Source of the DNA: Streptococcus mitis
GTDB taxonomy: Bacteria; Bacillota; Bacilli; Lactobacillales; Streptococcaceae
Length of the DNA stretch: 64,000 bases
NCBI RefSeq assembly: GCF_002860865.1
Contig: NZ_PKIE01000003.1
Coordinates: forward strand, 62,001-126,000
Direction of reading: 5' to 3'
A model generated the notes under the pieces. That model was not told the origin of the DNA. It saw only the letters and a list, made by a program, of their open reading frames with translations, and searched no databases. Positions 18,395 through 28,200 of this stretch are shown here, piece by piece (the stretch's first letter is position 1; every line of letters begins with the position of its first letter). Made by a program: the position numbers and the translations under genes.

Positions 18395-19690
18395 ATGATC
18401 AACCGATACTCTCGCCCTGAAATGGCGAACATTTGGAGTGAAGAAAATAAATACCGTGCTTGGCTTGAGGTGGAAATCTTGGCTGATGAGGCATGGGCTG
18501 AGTTGGGGGAAATCCCTAAGGAAGATGTGGCTTTGATCCGCGAGAAGGCGGACTTTGACATCGACCGTATTTTGGAGATCGAGCAAGAGACTCGTCACGA
18601 TGTGGTGGCTTTCACACGTGCGGTTTCTGAAACGCTTGGTGAGGAGCGCAAGTGGGTCCACTATGGATTGACTTCTACTGATGTGGTGGACACGGCCTAC
18701 GGTTACCTTTACAAGCAGGCCAACGACATCATCCGTCGTGACCTTGAAAACTTCACCAACATCATCGCTGATAAGGCTAAGGAACACAAGTTCACCATCA
18801 TGATGGGTCGTACCCACGGTGTGCACGCTGAACCTACAACCTTTGGTCTTAAATTGGCAACTTGGTACAGCGAAATGAAGCGCAACATCGAGCGTTTCGA
18901 GCATGCGGCTGCTGGAGTGGAAGCTGGCAAGATTTCTGGTGCGGTTGGTAACTTTGCCAACATCCCACCATTTGTTGAAAAATATGTCTGCGACAAGCTT
19001 GGTATCCGTGCCCAAGAAATCTCAACACAGGTCCTTCCTCGTGACCTTCACGCTGAGTACTTTGCAGTTCTTGCCAGCATCGCGACTTCTATTGAACGTA
19101 TGGCGACTGAGATTCGTGGTCTTCAAAAATCAGAACAACGCGAAGTGGAAGAGTTCTTTGCCAAAGGTCAAAAAGGGTCTTCGGCAATGCCTCACAAACG
19201 CAACCCTATCGGTTCTGAGAACATGACAGGTCTTGCGCGTGTTATCCGTGGTCACATGCTTACAGCCTATGAGAACGTCGCTCTCTGGCACGAACGTGAC
19301 ATTTCACACTCATCAGCTGAGCGTATCATCACACCAGATACAACCATTTTGATTGACTACATGCTTAACCGCTTTGGAAATATTGTCAAGAATTTGACAG
19401 TCTTCCCAGAAAACATGATCCGTAACATGAACTCTACGTTTGGTCTTATCTTTAGCCAACGTGCCATGTTGACCTTGATTGAAAAAGGCATGACCCGTGA
19501 GCAAGCCTATGACCTTGTGCAACCAAAAACAGCCTACTCTTGGGACAACCAAGTAGACTTTAAACCGCTTCTTGAGGCAGATCCAGAAGTAACATCACGC
19601 CTCACACAAGAAGAAATCGATGAAATTTTCAACCCAGTTTATTACACTAAACGAGTAGATGATATCTTTGAACGTCTTGGTTTAGGATAA
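18395..19690 (+). CDS. purB: PurB, adenylosuccinate lyase
   Basis: 431 residues. It cleaves SAICAR to AICAR and adenylosuccinate to AMP, so it serves both IMP and AMP synthesis. Fumarase/aspartase superfamily signature [11 protein letters not shown] is present, as are the active-site segments TSTDVVDT and [14 protein letters not shown]. The AGAGGAGG ribosome site is strong. Last gene of the purine region, followed by a terminator. Confidence 0.97.
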   Translation: MINRYSRPEMANIWSEENKYRAWLEVEILADEAWAELGEIPKEDVALIREKADFDIDRILEIEQETRHDVVAFTRAVSETLGEERKWVHYGLTSTDVVDTAYGYLYKQANDIIRRDLENFTNIIADKAKEHKFTIMMGRTHGVHAEPTTFGLKLATWYSEMKRNIERFEHAAAGVEAGKISGAVGNFANIPPFVEKYVCDKLGIRAQEISTQVLPRDLHAEYFAVLASIATSIERMATEIRGLQKSEQREVEEFFAKGQKGSSAMPHKRNPIGSENMTGLARVIRGHMLTAYENVALWHERDISHSSAERIITPDTTILIDYMLNRFGNIVKNLTVFPENMIRNMNSTFGLIFSQRAMLTLIEKGMTREQAYDLVQPKTAYSWDNQVDFKPLLEADPEVTSRLTQEEIDEIFNPVYYTKRVDDIFERLGLG

Positions 19691-19702
19691 TTAAAATAAA
19701 AT

Positions 19703-19749
19703 CGAAGTTCTATTACTCTATTTACTGGAGTAGAAGAACTTCGGTTTTT
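19703..19749 (+). terminator. Intrinsic terminator after purB
   Basis: CGAAGTTCT (19703-19711) pairs with AGAACTTCG (19735-19743). An inner TACTC/GAGTA stem is present and TTTTT follows at 19745-19749. Confidence 0.85.
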
Positions 19750-19870
19750 CTTGTTTATTAAAGCTCTTTTGCTAAAAAGATTCCCAATATTTTAGTAAAA
19801 TTTCAACTAATTTAATCGATCTTCATTGACATATAGAAAATACAGTTTTGATGGGATATAATAATCATAG

Positions 19871-19899
19871 AAAAAAGCCCAAGCGTTAGGCTCAGGCTT
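19871..19899 (-). terminator. Intrinsic terminator after the GntR gene
   Basis: On the minus strand, AAAGCCTGAGC pairs imperfectly with GCTTGGGCT and is followed by six T. It lies just past the stop of the regulator. Confidence 0.7.
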
Positions 19900-19904
19900 T
19901 CTTC

Positions 19905-20621
19905 TTAGTGATCACGGTCACATGAAATGAATTTGATTTTGTAGTAATCCGCTCGTTTATAAGTTTCGCTGTAAGCGAGAACTTGACCAGTAGACTCTAG
20001 TTTAGTAGTCTTGGTTTGTAAAACGGTTGGGAATTGCTCATCGACCCCGAGGACCGAAGCCGCATGTTCTGGAGTTGGAAATGCTATTTCATTGATTTCT
20101 TCAAAATGTTCATCATTCATGTGAATGTGATAATCCAATTTGAAACGGTTATAGATAGAGCTATAATATTCAAGATTTGGATAATTTGCGTTGATGTATT
20201 GTTCTGGAATGTAAGATGTATGGTAGATGTACACAACACCACCTGTTTCGCGAACGCGTTCAATCTTGTAGTAGAACTGATCACCACGTAGTCCAAGTTT
20301 TTCTAAGTAGCTTAGTTTGTTTCCACGCTCAATAGAAAGGACGGTAACTTTATCATCTTTAGTTTCAAAAACTTCTACATCTGAAAACTCTACGAGTTTG
20401 TGTTTGCGTGCGCGTGAAACGAATGTACCCTTTCCTTGTTGACGGACAATATAGCCATCCTTGGCAAGGTCGTTTAAGGCGCGGACAACTGTGATAGAAC
20501 TCACATCATACATTGCAATCAATTCAGCTTCAGTGTAGAATTTATCTCCACTGGCAAATTGACCAGAAATGATTTTGTTCTTTAACTCATCTTTAATATA
20601 TTGATACTTTGGAATTGCCAT
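19905..20621 (-). CDS. GntR-family (HutC/UTRA) transcriptional regulator
   Basis: 238 residues. The N-terminal winged helix-turn-helix (about 8-72) has DVSSITVVRALNDLAKDGYI, typical of GntR. The C-terminal UTRA effector-binding domain (about 90-230) would sense a sugar phosphate. It is divergent from bgaC and the PTS genes, so it is inferred to repress that operon. A palindrome over the bgaC -10 is a candidate operator. The start at 20621 follows GAGGTGA; an in-frame upstream ATG at 20663 lacks this spacing. Confidence 0.9.
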   Translation of the reverse strand: MAIPKYQYIKDELKNKIISGQFASGDKFYTEAELIAMYDVSSITVVRALNDLAKDGYIVRQQGKGTFVSRARKHKLVEFSDVEVFETKDDKVTVLSIERGNKLSYLEKLGLRGDQFYYKIERVRETGGVVYIYHTSYIPEQYINANYPNLEYYSSIYNRFKLDYHIHMNDEHFEEINEIAFPTPEHAASVLGVDEQFPTVLQTKTTKLESTGQVLAYSETYKRADYYKIKFISCDRDH

Positions 20622-20860
20622 ATTTTCACCTCGATTTTCCTTCTCCGTTAAAGATTTTACCATAAAACTGGAAAGAATAGTAGCCTTTTGAATAAAAAAA
20701 TTAGAATAATAGGCTATAAGGTTAATTTACATAGGAATAAATAGAAAAACCTACATTTTTATACATGGTGCTAAAATGTTGTTATGACTATAAATTACAA
20801 GATTTTTATAAGTTTTTTGTGTAAAATTTAGTGAAAAATGAAAAAAATTGTGAAAACCTA

Positions 20861-20919
20861 TTGACAAATGCAGGATATTGAGATATATTTACTATATCAA
20901 CAAATGAAAGCGTAAACTT
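20861..20919 (+). promoter_or_regulatory. bgaC operon promoter with candidate GntR operator and cre site
   Basis: -35 TTGACA (20861-20866), 17-base spacer, -10 TATATT (20884-20889). An inverted repeat GATATA-5-TATATC (20882-20898) overlaps the -10 and could bind the divergent GntR protein. ATGAAAGCGTAAACTT (20904-20919) resembles the catabolite-responsive element bound by CcpA, just downstream of the start site, where binding would block transcription. Confidence 0.65.
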
Positions 20920-20940
20920 TAGTTGTCAGAAGGTAAGAAT

Positions 20941-22728
20941 ATGACACGATTTGAGATACGGGATGATTTTTATCTCGATGGAAAATCATTTAAGATTTTA
21001 TCTGGCGCCATTCATTATTTTAGGGTTCCTCCAGAAGATTGGTATCATTCGCTCTATAACTTGAAGGCTCTTGGTTTTAATACAGTAGAGACTTATGTGG
21101 CCTGGAATTTACACGAGCCTCGTGAGGGTGAGTTTCACTTTGAAGGAGCTCTGGATTTGGAGCGATTTCTTCAGACAGCACAAGATTTGGGTCTCTACGC
21201 TATCGTTCGTCCGTCACCCTTCATCTGTGCGGAGTGGGAATTCGGTGGCTTACCAGCTTGGCTTTTAACCAAAGATATGAGGCTTCGTTCCTCAGATCCT
21301 GCCTATATTGAAGCTGTCGGTCGCTACTATGACCAGCTCTTGTCACGATTGGTTCCACATTTGTTGGACAAGGGTGGCAATATCCTCATGATGCAGGTTG
21401 AAAATGAGTATGGTTCTTATGGAGAAGATAAGGCTTATCTAAGAGCAATTCGACAGTTGATGGAAGAGCGTGACATAACCTGTCCTCTCTTTACATCAGA
21501 TGGTCCATGGCGAGCTACTCTGAAAGCTGGAACCTTGATCGAAGATGACCTCTTTGTGACAGGGAATTTTGGTTCTAAAGCTCCGTACAACTTTTCACAG
21601 ATGCAGGAATTCTTTGATGAATATGGCAAGAAATGGCCGCTCATGTGTATGGAGTTCTGGGATGGCTGGTTCAATCGTTGGAAAGAACCGATTATCACAC
21701 GGGATCCCAAAGAGTTGGCAGATGCAGTTCGAGAGGTTTTGGAACAAGGTTCCATCAATCTTTACATGTTCCACGGTGGTACAAACTTTGGCTTCATGAA
21801 TGGTTGCTCAGCTCGAGGAACCTTGGATTTGCCACAAGTTACATCTTATGATTACGATGCCCTTCTAGATGAGGAAGGAAATCCAACTGCCAAATATCTG
21901 GCAGTAAAGAAGATGATGGCAACACATTTTCCAGAGTATCCGCAGTTGGAACCACTCTACAAAGAGAGTATGGAGTTGGATGCTATTCCACTAGTTGAAA
22001 AAGTTTCCTTGTTTGAAACCTTGGATAGCTTGTCAAGTCCTGTAGAAAGCCTCTATCCTAAAAAGATGGAGGAGTTGGGACAAAGTTATGGCTATCTACT
22101 CTATCGAACAGAAACAAACTGGGATGCAGAAGAAGAAAGACTTCGTATCATTGATGGTCGAGATAGGGCCCAGCTTTATGTCGATGGTCAGTGGGTTGAA
22201 ACCCAATATCAGACAGAGATTGGGGAAGATATTTTTTATCAAGGTAAAAAGAAAGCGCTATCTAGATTGGATATCTTGATAGAAAATATGGGGCGTGTCA
22301 ACTATGGACATAAGTTCTTAGCAGATACGCAACGTAAGGGAATTCGGACAGGGGTTTGTAAGGATTTGCACTTCTTACTAAACTGGAAACACTATCCACT
22401 CCCACTAGATAATCCTGAGAAAATTGATTTTTCAAAAGGATGGACAGAAGGGCAACCAGCCTTTTACGCTTATGACTTTACAGTCCAAGAGCCAAAAGAT
22501 ACTTACCTAGACTTATCTGAGTTTGGTAAGGGAGTTGCCTTTGTCAATGGGCAGAATCTAGGACGTTTTTGGAACGTCGGCCCGACCCTCTCGCTTTATA
22601 TCCCTCATAGCTATCTCAAGGAAGGTGATAACCGCATCATCATCTTTGAAACAGAAGGTGAATATAAAGAAGAGATTCATTTAACTCGTAAACCTACACT
22701 AAAACATATAAAGGGGGAAAATTTATGA
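20941..22728 (+). CDS. bgaC: BgaC, beta-1,3-galactosidase (GH35)
   Basis: 595 residues. A glycoside hydrolase family 35 enzyme that releases terminal galactose, known in pneumococcus to prefer Gal-beta-1,3-GlcNAc. The TIM barrel occupies about residues 1-320, with the acid/base Glu in QVENEYG (about 156) and the nucleophile in CMEFWDGW (about 238). C-terminal beta-sandwich domains follow. There is no signal peptide or LPXTG motif. ATG 20941 is preferred to the TTG at 20923, since AGAAGG lies between them. The stop overlaps the PTS IIB start by four bases. Confidence 0.95.
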   Translation: MTRFEIRDDFYLDGKSFKILSGAIHYFRVPPEDWYHSLYNLKALGFNTVETYVAWNLHEPREGEFHFEGALDLERFLQTAQDLGLYAIVRPSPFICAEWEFGGLPAWLLTKDMRLRSSDPAYIEAVGRYYDQLLSRLVPHLLDKGGNILMMQVENEYGSYGEDKAYLRAIRQLMEERDITCPLFTSDGPWRATLKAGTLIEDDLFVTGNFGSKAPYNFSQMQEFFDEYGKKWPLMCMEFWDGWFNRWKEPIITRDPKELADAVREVLEQGSINLYMFHGGTNFGFMNGCSARGTLDLPQVTSYDYDALLDEEGNPTAKYLAVKKMMATHFPEYPQLEPLYKESMELDAIPLVEKVSLFETLDSLSSPVESLYPKKMEELGQSYGYLLYRTETNWDAEEERLRIIDGRDRAQLYVDGQWVETQYQTEIGEDIFYQGKKKALSRLDILIENMGRVNYGHKFLADTQRKGIRTGVCKDLHFLLNWKHYPLPLDNPEKIDFSKGWTEGQPAFYAYDFTVQEPKDTYLDLSEFGKGVAFVNGQNLGRFWNVGPTLSLYIPHSYLKEGDNRIIIFETEGEYKEEIHLTRKPTLKHIKGENL

Positions 22729-23201
22729 CAATTGTAGGATGCCGTATCGATGGACGTTTGATCCACGGACAAGTAGCCAATCTTTGGGCTGGAAAACTAA
22801 ATGTTTCACGTATTATGGTTGTAGATGACGAAGTTGTCAATAACGACGTTGAAAAGAGTGGTTTGAAACTTGCGACACCACCAGGTGTAAAATTGAGTAT
22901 TTTGCCAATTGAAAAAGCGGCAGCCAATATTCTTGCTGGTAAATACGATAGCCAACGTCTCTTTATCGTGGCTCGTAAACCAGACCGCTTCCTTGGCTTG
23001 GTCGAAGCAGGTGTACCACTTGAAACCCTTAATGTTGGGAATATGTCTCAAACACCAGAAACTCGCCCCATCACACGTTCTATCAACGTAGTAGACAAGG
23101 ATGTGGAAGACTTCCACAAATTGGCAGAAAAAGGTGTTAAACTTACTGCTCAAATGGTTCCAAATGATCCAATTTCAGACTTTTTGAGCTTATTAAAATA
23201 G
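22725..23201 (+). CDS. gadV: PTS mannose-family IIB component
   Basis: 158 residues. A cytoplasmic phosphotransfer subunit. The phosphorylated His is about residue 14 in DGRLIHGQV. It forms one sugar uptake system with the next three genes. The operon context (beta-galactosidase, AgaS) suggests import of galactose-containing or amino-sugar products. The symbol follows pneumococcal usage as I recall it; the family is certain and the exact substrate is not. Confidence 0.9.
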   Translation: MTIVGCRIDGRLIHGQVANLWAGKLNVSRIMVVDDEVVNNDVEKSGLKLATPPGVKLSILPIEKAAANILAGKYDSQRLFIVARKPDRFLGLVEAGVPLETLNVGNMSQTPETRPITRSINVVDKDVEDFHKLAEKGVKLTAQMVPNDPISDFLSLLK

Positions 23202-23227
23202 GAAAAAATTTTTAGGAGGTCATTGTT

Positions 23228-24133
23228 ATGATACAATGGTGGCAAATTTTACTTCTCACTTTGTACTCAGCTTATCAAATCTGTGATGAGTTGACGATCG
23301 TTTCATCTGCAGGTTCCCCTGTATTTGCTGGTTTCATTACTGGTTTAATCATGGGAGATGTGACTACTGGTTTGCTTATCGGTGGTAACTTGCAATTGTT
23401 CGTTCTTGGGGTTGGTACCTTCGGTGGTGCTTCTCGTATTGACGCAACTTCTGGTGCAGTTCTTGCGACAGCCTTCTCTGTTTCACAAGGAATTGATACA
23501 GCACTGGCGATTACAACAATCGCTGTGCCAGTAGCAACTCTCTTGACTTACTTCGACGTTCTTGGACGTATGACAACTACTTTCTTTGCTCACCGTGTGG
23601 ATGCTGCAATCGAACGCTTTGACTATAAAGGTATTGAACGCAACTACCTACTTGGTGCGATTCCTTGGGCTCTATCTCGTGCCCTTCCAGTCTTCTTTGC
23701 GCTTGCTTTTGGTGGTGAATTTGTACAACACGTAGTAGACTTCGTTACAAAATACCAATGGGTTGCAGATGGTTTGACACTCGCAGGACGTATGCTTCCA
23801 GGTCTTGGATTTGCAATCTTGCTTCGTTACCTTCCAGTTAAACGTAACCTTCACTACCTTGCTATGGGATTTGGTTTGACAGCTATGTTGACTGTTCTTT
23901 ACTCATATGTAACAGGTCTTGGTGGAGCTGTTGCTGGTATCGTAGGCACTCTACCGAAAGATGTTGCTGAAAAAATTGGTTTCGTGAACAACTTCAAAGG
24001 TTTGTCTATGATTGGTATCTCTATCGTAGGTATCTTCCTTGCAGTGCTTCACTTCAAAAATAGCCAAAAAGTAGCTGTAGCAGCACCTTCTACACCATCA
24101 GAAAGTGGGGAAATCGAAGATGACGAATTCTAA
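23228..24133 (+). CDS. gadW: PTS mannose-family IIC component
   Basis: 301 residues. A polytopic membrane subunit that, with IID, forms the sugar channel. Family features include the N-terminal ADELTIV-type segment (here CDELTIVSSAGSPV), GDVTTGLLIGGNLQLFVLG and a series of hydrophobic helices. The TTAGGAGG ribosome site is strong. The C-terminus is acidic and overlaps the start of the IID gene by 14 bases. Confidence 0.9.
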   Translation: MIQWWQILLLTLYSAYQICDELTIVSSAGSPVFAGFITGLIMGDVTTGLLIGGNLQLFVLGVGTFGGASRIDATSGAVLATAFSVSQGIDTALAITTIAVPVATLLTYFDVLGRMTTTFFAHRVDAAIERFDYKGIERNYLLGAIPWALSRALPVFFALAFGGEFVQHVVDFVTKYQWVADGLTLAGRMLPGLGFAILLRYLPVKRNLHYLAMGFGLTAMLTVLYSYVTGLGGAVAGIVGTLPKDVAEKIGFVNNFKGLSMIGISIVGIFLAVLHFKNSQKVAVAAPSTPSESGEIEDDEF

Positions 24134-24941
24134 TTACAAACTTACAAAAGAAGATTTTAACCAAATCAACAAACGTAGCTTGTTTACTTTCCAATTGGGT
24201 TGGAACTACGAACGTATGCAAGCTTCTGGTTACCTTTACATGATTTTGCCTCAATTGCGTAAAATGTATGGGGATGGAACTCCTGAATTGAAAGAAATGA
24301 TGAAAGTTCATACTCAATTCTTCAATACTTCACCATTCTTCCACACCATCATCGCTGGTTTTGATCTTGCCATGGAAGAAAAAGATGGTGTAGGTTCAAA
24401 AGATGCCGTTAATGGTATCAAGACAGGTTTGATGGGACCATTCGCTCCTCTTGGAGATACAATCTTTGGTTCACTTGTACCTGCTATCATGGGATCTATC
24501 GCAGCAACTATGGCTATCGGTGGTCAACCTTGGGGTATCTTCCTTTGGATTGCAGTTGCAGTAGCGTATGATATCTTCCGTTGGAAACAGTTGGAATTTG
24601 CCTACAAAGAAGGGGTTAACCTTATCAACAACATGCAAAGTACCTTGACAGCTTTGATTGACGCTGCATCTGTACTTGGTGTCTTCATGATGGGTGCTCT
24701 TGTAGCAACAATGATCAACTTTGAAATTTCTTACAAATGGGCAATCGGTGAGAAGATGATTGACTTCCAAGACATCTTGAACCAAATCTTCCCACGCTTG
24801 CTTCCAGCAATCTTTACTGCCTTTATCTTCTGGTTGCTTGGTAAGAAAGGTATGAACTCTACTAAAGCTATCGGTATTATTATCGTACTTGCTTTGGCTC
24901 TTTCTGCCTTTGGTAAATTTGTACTTGGAATGGGCGCATAA
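24120..24941 (+). CDS. gadE: PTS mannose-family IID component
   Basis: 273 residues. Second membrane subunit of the transporter. It has the family start region LTKEDFNQINKRSLFTFQLGWNYERMQ, the central GLMGPFAPLGDTIFGS loop, and C-terminal hydrophobic helices. ATG 24120 is chosen over GTG 24105, because GTGGGG then serves as the ribosome site. It overlaps IIC. Confidence 0.9.
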   Translation: MTNSNYKLTKEDFNQINKRSLFTFQLGWNYERMQASGYLYMILPQLRKMYGDGTPELKEMMKVHTQFFNTSPFFHTIIAGFDLAMEEKDGVGSKDAVNGIKTGLMGPFAPLGDTIFGSLVPAIMGSIAATMAIGGQPWGIFLWIAVAVAYDIFRWKQLEFAYKEGVNLINNMQSTLTALIDAASVLGVFMMGALVATMINFEISYKWAIGEKMIDFQDILNQIFPRLLPAIFTAFIFWLLGKKGMNSTKAIGIIIVLALALSAFGKFVLGMGA

Positions 24942-24944
24942 TTT

Positions 24945-25349
24945 ATGACGCAATCATTAATTTTGGTGAGTCATGGTCGCTTCTGTGAAGAACTTAAAGG
25001 TAGCACTGAAATGATCATGGGCCCACAAGACAATATCTATACAGTAGCTCTTCTTCCAGAAGATGGGCCAGAAGAATTTACTGCAAAATTTGAAGCTGCT
25101 ATTGAAGGATTGGATGATTTTCTAGTCTTTGCGGATCTTCTCGGTGGAACACCATGTAACGTGGTAAGCCGTTTGATTATGGAAGGTCGTGACATCGAAC
25201 TTTACGCAGGGATGAATCTTCCAATGGTGATTGAATTTATCAATGCGAGCCTTACAGGCGCAGATGCGGACTACAAGAGCCGTGCTGCAGAAAGCATTGT
25301 GAAAGTCAATGACCTGTTAGCTGGCTTCGATGATGACGAAGATGAATAA
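24945..25349 (+). CDS. gadF: PTS mannose-family IIA component
   Basis: 134 residues. A cytoplasmic subunit phosphorylated by HPr on His10 (ILVSHGRF) that passes phosphate to IIB. The segment FADLLGGTPCN is typical of the family. It begins three bases after the IID stop, so the four PTS genes are one unit. Confidence 0.9.
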   Translation: MTQSLILVSHGRFCEELKGSTEMIMGPQDNIYTVALLPEDGPEEFTAKFEAAIEGLDDFLVFADLLGGTPCNVVSRLIMEGRDIELYAGMNLPMVIEFINASLTGADADYKSRAAESIVKVNDLLAGFDDDEDE

Positions 25350-25535
25350 GATGTGACAACGTGAAAATCAGAGGGAAAATAGGCGATAGGAGGATGGAGC
25401 GATTCTCCGACGATAATCGATCTTTTTCCCAAAGATTTTAGTTGGAACTCGATTCAATAAGATGTGATAACGTGAAAATCGTTAGAACATTTTATATAGA
25501 ATATAGATGGGAATGGGGCTTACTCCCATTCCCAT
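25345..25535 (+). repeat. 25-base direct repeat and hairpin between gadF and agaS
   Basis: A 25-base unit starting AATAAGATGTGA occurs at 25345-25369, overlapping the gadF stop, and again at 25456-25480 with one mismatch. The copies flank 86 bases. Downstream, ATGGGAATGGG (25507-25517) pairs with CCCATTCCCAT (25525-25535) over 11 bases without a T run. It may be an mRNA processing or attenuation site separating PTS from agaS expression. Confidence 0.6.
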
Positions 25536-25559
25536 ATTTAATAGGAAAAGAGGAAATCA

Positions 25560-26726
25560 ATGCTACATTATACAAAAGAAGACTTGCTCGAATTGGGTGC
25601 AGAAATCACTACACGTGAAATCTACCAACAACCTGATGTATGGAAAGAAGCTTTTGAATCTTATCAAGAACAACGTGAAGAAATTGCAGCTTTCCTACAA
25701 GGGATTGCTGATAAACATGACTATATCAAGGTTATCTTGACAGGTGCTGGGACTTCTGCTTATGTGGGAGACACCTTGGTACCTTACTTTAAGAAAGTCT
25801 ATGACGAACGCAAATGGAATTTCAATGCTATTGCGACAACAGATATCGTTGCCAATCCAGAAACTTATTTGAAAAAAGATGTTGCGACTGTCCTTGTATC
25901 TTTTGCTCGTAGTGGTAACTCGCCTGAAAGTGTTGCGACTGTTGATTTGGCAAAAGCCTTGGTGGATGAGCTTTATCAAGTGACGATTACTTGTGCTGCA
26001 GATGGTAAATTGGCTCTTCAAGCTCATGGAGATGACCGCAATCTCTTGCTGTTGCAACCAGCAGCCTCTAATGATGCTGGATTTGCCATGACTTCTAGCT
26101 TTACGTCTATGATGTTGACGGCTCTCTTGGTATTTGATCCTACAGAATTTGCTGTGAAAGCTGAACGTTTTGAAGTTGTGTCTAGTCTTGCTCGTAAAGT
26201 CCTAGACAATGTAGAAGATGTTAAAGAACTTGTTGACCTAGACTTTAACCGTGTCATCTATCTAGGTGCTGGTCCATTCTTCGGTCTTGCTCATGAGGCT
26301 CAGCTCAAGATTTTGGAATTAACAGCTGGTCAAGTGGCGACTATGTATGAAAGTCCAGTTGGCTTCCGTCACGGTCCAAAATCACTGATCAACGAAGATA
26401 CAGTTGTTTTGGTCTTTGGTACAACGACAGACTACACTCGCAAGTACGACTTAGACTTGGTTCGTGAGGTTGCTGGTGATCAGATTGCTCGTCGTGTTGT
26501 GCTTTTGAGTGATCAAGCCTTTGGTCTTGAAAATGTCAAAGAAGTGGCCCTTGGTTGTGGCGGTGTCTTGAACGATATTTACCGTGTCTTCCCTTACATC
26601 GTTTATGCCCAACTCTTTGCCCTATTGACTTCACTCAAGATAGAAAATAAACCAGATACACCGTCTCCTACAGGTACAGTAAACCGTGTGGTACAAGGTG
26701 TTATCATCCACGAATATCAAAAGTAA
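25560..26726 (+). CDS. agaS: AgaS, SIS-domain sugar-phosphate isomerase/deaminase
   Basis: 388 residues. Two SIS (sugar isomerase) domains carry GAGTSAYVGDT and SFARSGNSPES in the first half and GAGPFFGLAHEAQLK in the second. AgaS proteins act on amino-sugar or ketose phosphates such as galactosamine-6-phosphate. Here it would process the phosphorylated product of the PTS. An AAAAGAGGAAA ribosome site precedes the ATG. Confidence 0.9.
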   Translation: MLHYTKEDLLELGAEITTREIYQQPDVWKEAFESYQEQREEIAAFLQGIADKHDYIKVILTGAGTSAYVGDTLVPYFKKVYDERKWNFNAIATTDIVANPETYLKKDVATVLVSFARSGNSPESVATVDLAKALVDELYQVTITCAADGKLALQAHGDDRNLLLLQPAASNDAGFAMTSSFTSMMLTALLVFDPTEFAVKAERFEVVSSLARKVLDNVEDVKELVDLDFNRVIYLGAGPFFGLAHEAQLKILELTAGQVATMYESPVGFRHGPKSLINEDTVVLVFGTTTDYTRKYDLDLVREVAGDQIARRVVLLSDQAFGLENVKEVALGCGGVLNDIYRVFPYIVYAQLFALLTSLKIENKPDTPSPTGTVNRVVQGVIIHEYQK

Positions 26727-26773
26727 GACAGTGTTTATGAATTCTTGACAAGAGGATTTGTAAATCATTTGAT

Positions 26774-26810
26774 AAACCATAGATTGTCAATTCGCTTTCT
26801 ATGGTTTGTT
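26774..26810 (+). terminator. Possible terminator between agaS and galM
   Basis: AAACCATAG (26774-26782) pairs with CTATGGTTT (26799-26807). The T run is short and interrupted, so readthrough into galM is likely. Confidence 0.45.
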
Positions 26811-26841
26811 TGCTTGAGAGAAATAGTAAAAGGAGAACAGA

Positions 26842-27879
26842 ATGAAAGCATACACAGAGCGTGTATTTGGAAATGTTGAGGGCAAGGATGTCTTGGCCTA
26901 TCGCTTTGAGACTGATGGTGGCTACCAACTTGAGGTTATGACTTATGGTGCGACCATCTTGCGTTATATCACACCTGATAAGGCTGGAAATTTTGCCAAT
27001 GTTATCTTGGGATTTGATGATTTTGATAGCTATGTAGGCAATAGTCCTAAGCATGGAGCTAGCGTAGGTCCTGTAGCAGGACGTATTGCAGGTGCGACCT
27101 TTGAGCTTAATGGCAAGACCTATGACCTTGAAGTCAACAATGCTAGCAACTGTAACCACAGTGGTTCAACTGGTTGGGATTCGAATTTGTTTGAATTGGT
27201 TGAAGTGAGTGACCATGGTCTGACCCTCTACACAGAGCGTACAAATGAGACAGGAGGATTTCCTGGAAATCTTAAGATTTGGATCAGTTATCACTTAGAA
27301 GAAAATGGAGCTTATGAGGTTAGCTATAAAGTAACAACTGATCAAGATACCTTGGTCAACCCAACCAACCACAGCTATTTCAACTTGTCTGGTGATTTCA
27401 CGCAGACAATTGATCGTCATGTCTTCCAACTAAACACAGAGGGCATTTATCCAATCGCTCCCGACGGTGTTCCTGCCAAAACTCCAGATGCCAATCGTGA
27501 TGTGGTTAAACACATCTACAATGGTGCCTTATTGAAAGACATCTTTGCAGAGGACGATGAGCAAATCCAGTTGGTATCTGGCTTAGATCATCCATTTGCC
27601 CTTCCTGCAGGTCATGACAATGCTGGATTCCTTTATGACCAAAACTCAGGTCGCTTCCTGCTTTTCAAGACAGAGGCTCCTTGCTTTGTGGTCTACACAG
27701 CAAACTTTGTGGATGAGAGTGTCATCATAGGAGCTCGGCCAATGGTACAGCACAATGGGATTGCCCTTGAAGCGCAGGCTTTACCAGATGCCATTCACAG
27801 CGACCTCAAAGACCAAGTCATTCTTAAAGCCGGTCAAACCTTTACAAGCAAGACACGTTATGAGCTTGTTGTGAAGTAA
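26842..27879 (+). CDS. galM: GalM, aldose 1-epimerase
   Basis: 345 residues. It interconverts alpha and beta anomers of galactose or glucose, feeding the Leloir pathway with sugar released by BgaC. The beta-supersandwich family shows GPVAGRIAGA near the substrate site, the catalytic His in NPTNHSYFNLSG, and the Glu in NGIALEAQ near the C-terminus. The AAAGGAGAAC ribosome site is clear. Last gene of the galactoside operon. Confidence 0.93.
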   Translation: MKAYTERVFGNVEGKDVLAYRFETDGGYQLEVMTYGATILRYITPDKAGNFANVILGFDDFDSYVGNSPKHGASVGPVAGRIAGATFELNGKTYDLEVNNASNCNHSGSTGWDSNLFELVEVSDHGLTLYTERTNETGGFPGNLKIWISYHLEENGAYEVSYKVTTDQDTLVNPTNHSYFNLSGDFTQTIDRHVFQLNTEGIYPIAPDGVPAKTPDANRDVVKHIYNGALLKDIFAEDDEQIQLVSGLDHPFALPAGHDNAGFLYDQNSGRFLLFKTEAPCFVVYTANFVDESVIIGARPMVQHNGIALEAQALPDAIHSDLKDQVILKAGQTFTSKTRYELVVK

Positions 27880-27910
27880 AGAAAGCTGGGAAAAAGTCTT
27901 TAAATTTAGA

Positions 27911-27957
27911 AAAACACATATTGTCGGGTGCTGAAAGTTTGATAATATGTGTTTTAT
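27911..27957 (+). terminator. Terminator after galM
   Basis: AAAACACATATT (27911-27922) pairs with AATATGTGTTTT (27944-27955) over 12 bases. The T-rich 3' arm forms the tail. The following bases up to 28130 hold no gene that I can see. Confidence 0.7.
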
Positions 27958-28130
27958 TATGGAAAGATTTATAGTTCGTTGAATCAATAGCAGGACAAAT
28001 AAGTTTATAAAATATTATGAAAAATCAGTTTGAATTTCTCAATCAACTTGTTCATATTCTATTTCAATCTACTATACTTTCTCTTATCCTGAAATGATGT
28101 TATTACTCAGCATCTCTTGAGTTGTCTGGC

Positions 28131-28158
28131 TTGACTTTCTTGGTGGGAATTATATAAT
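28131..28158 (+). promoter_or_regulatory. Promoter of the VOC gene
   Basis: -35 TTGACT (28131-28136), 16-base spacer, -10 TATAAT (28153-28158). The coding start is 42 bases downstream. Confidence 0.65.
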
Positions 28159-28200
28159 GTATGTAATAAAATCGATTACAACTGGAAAAGAGGACCATTT

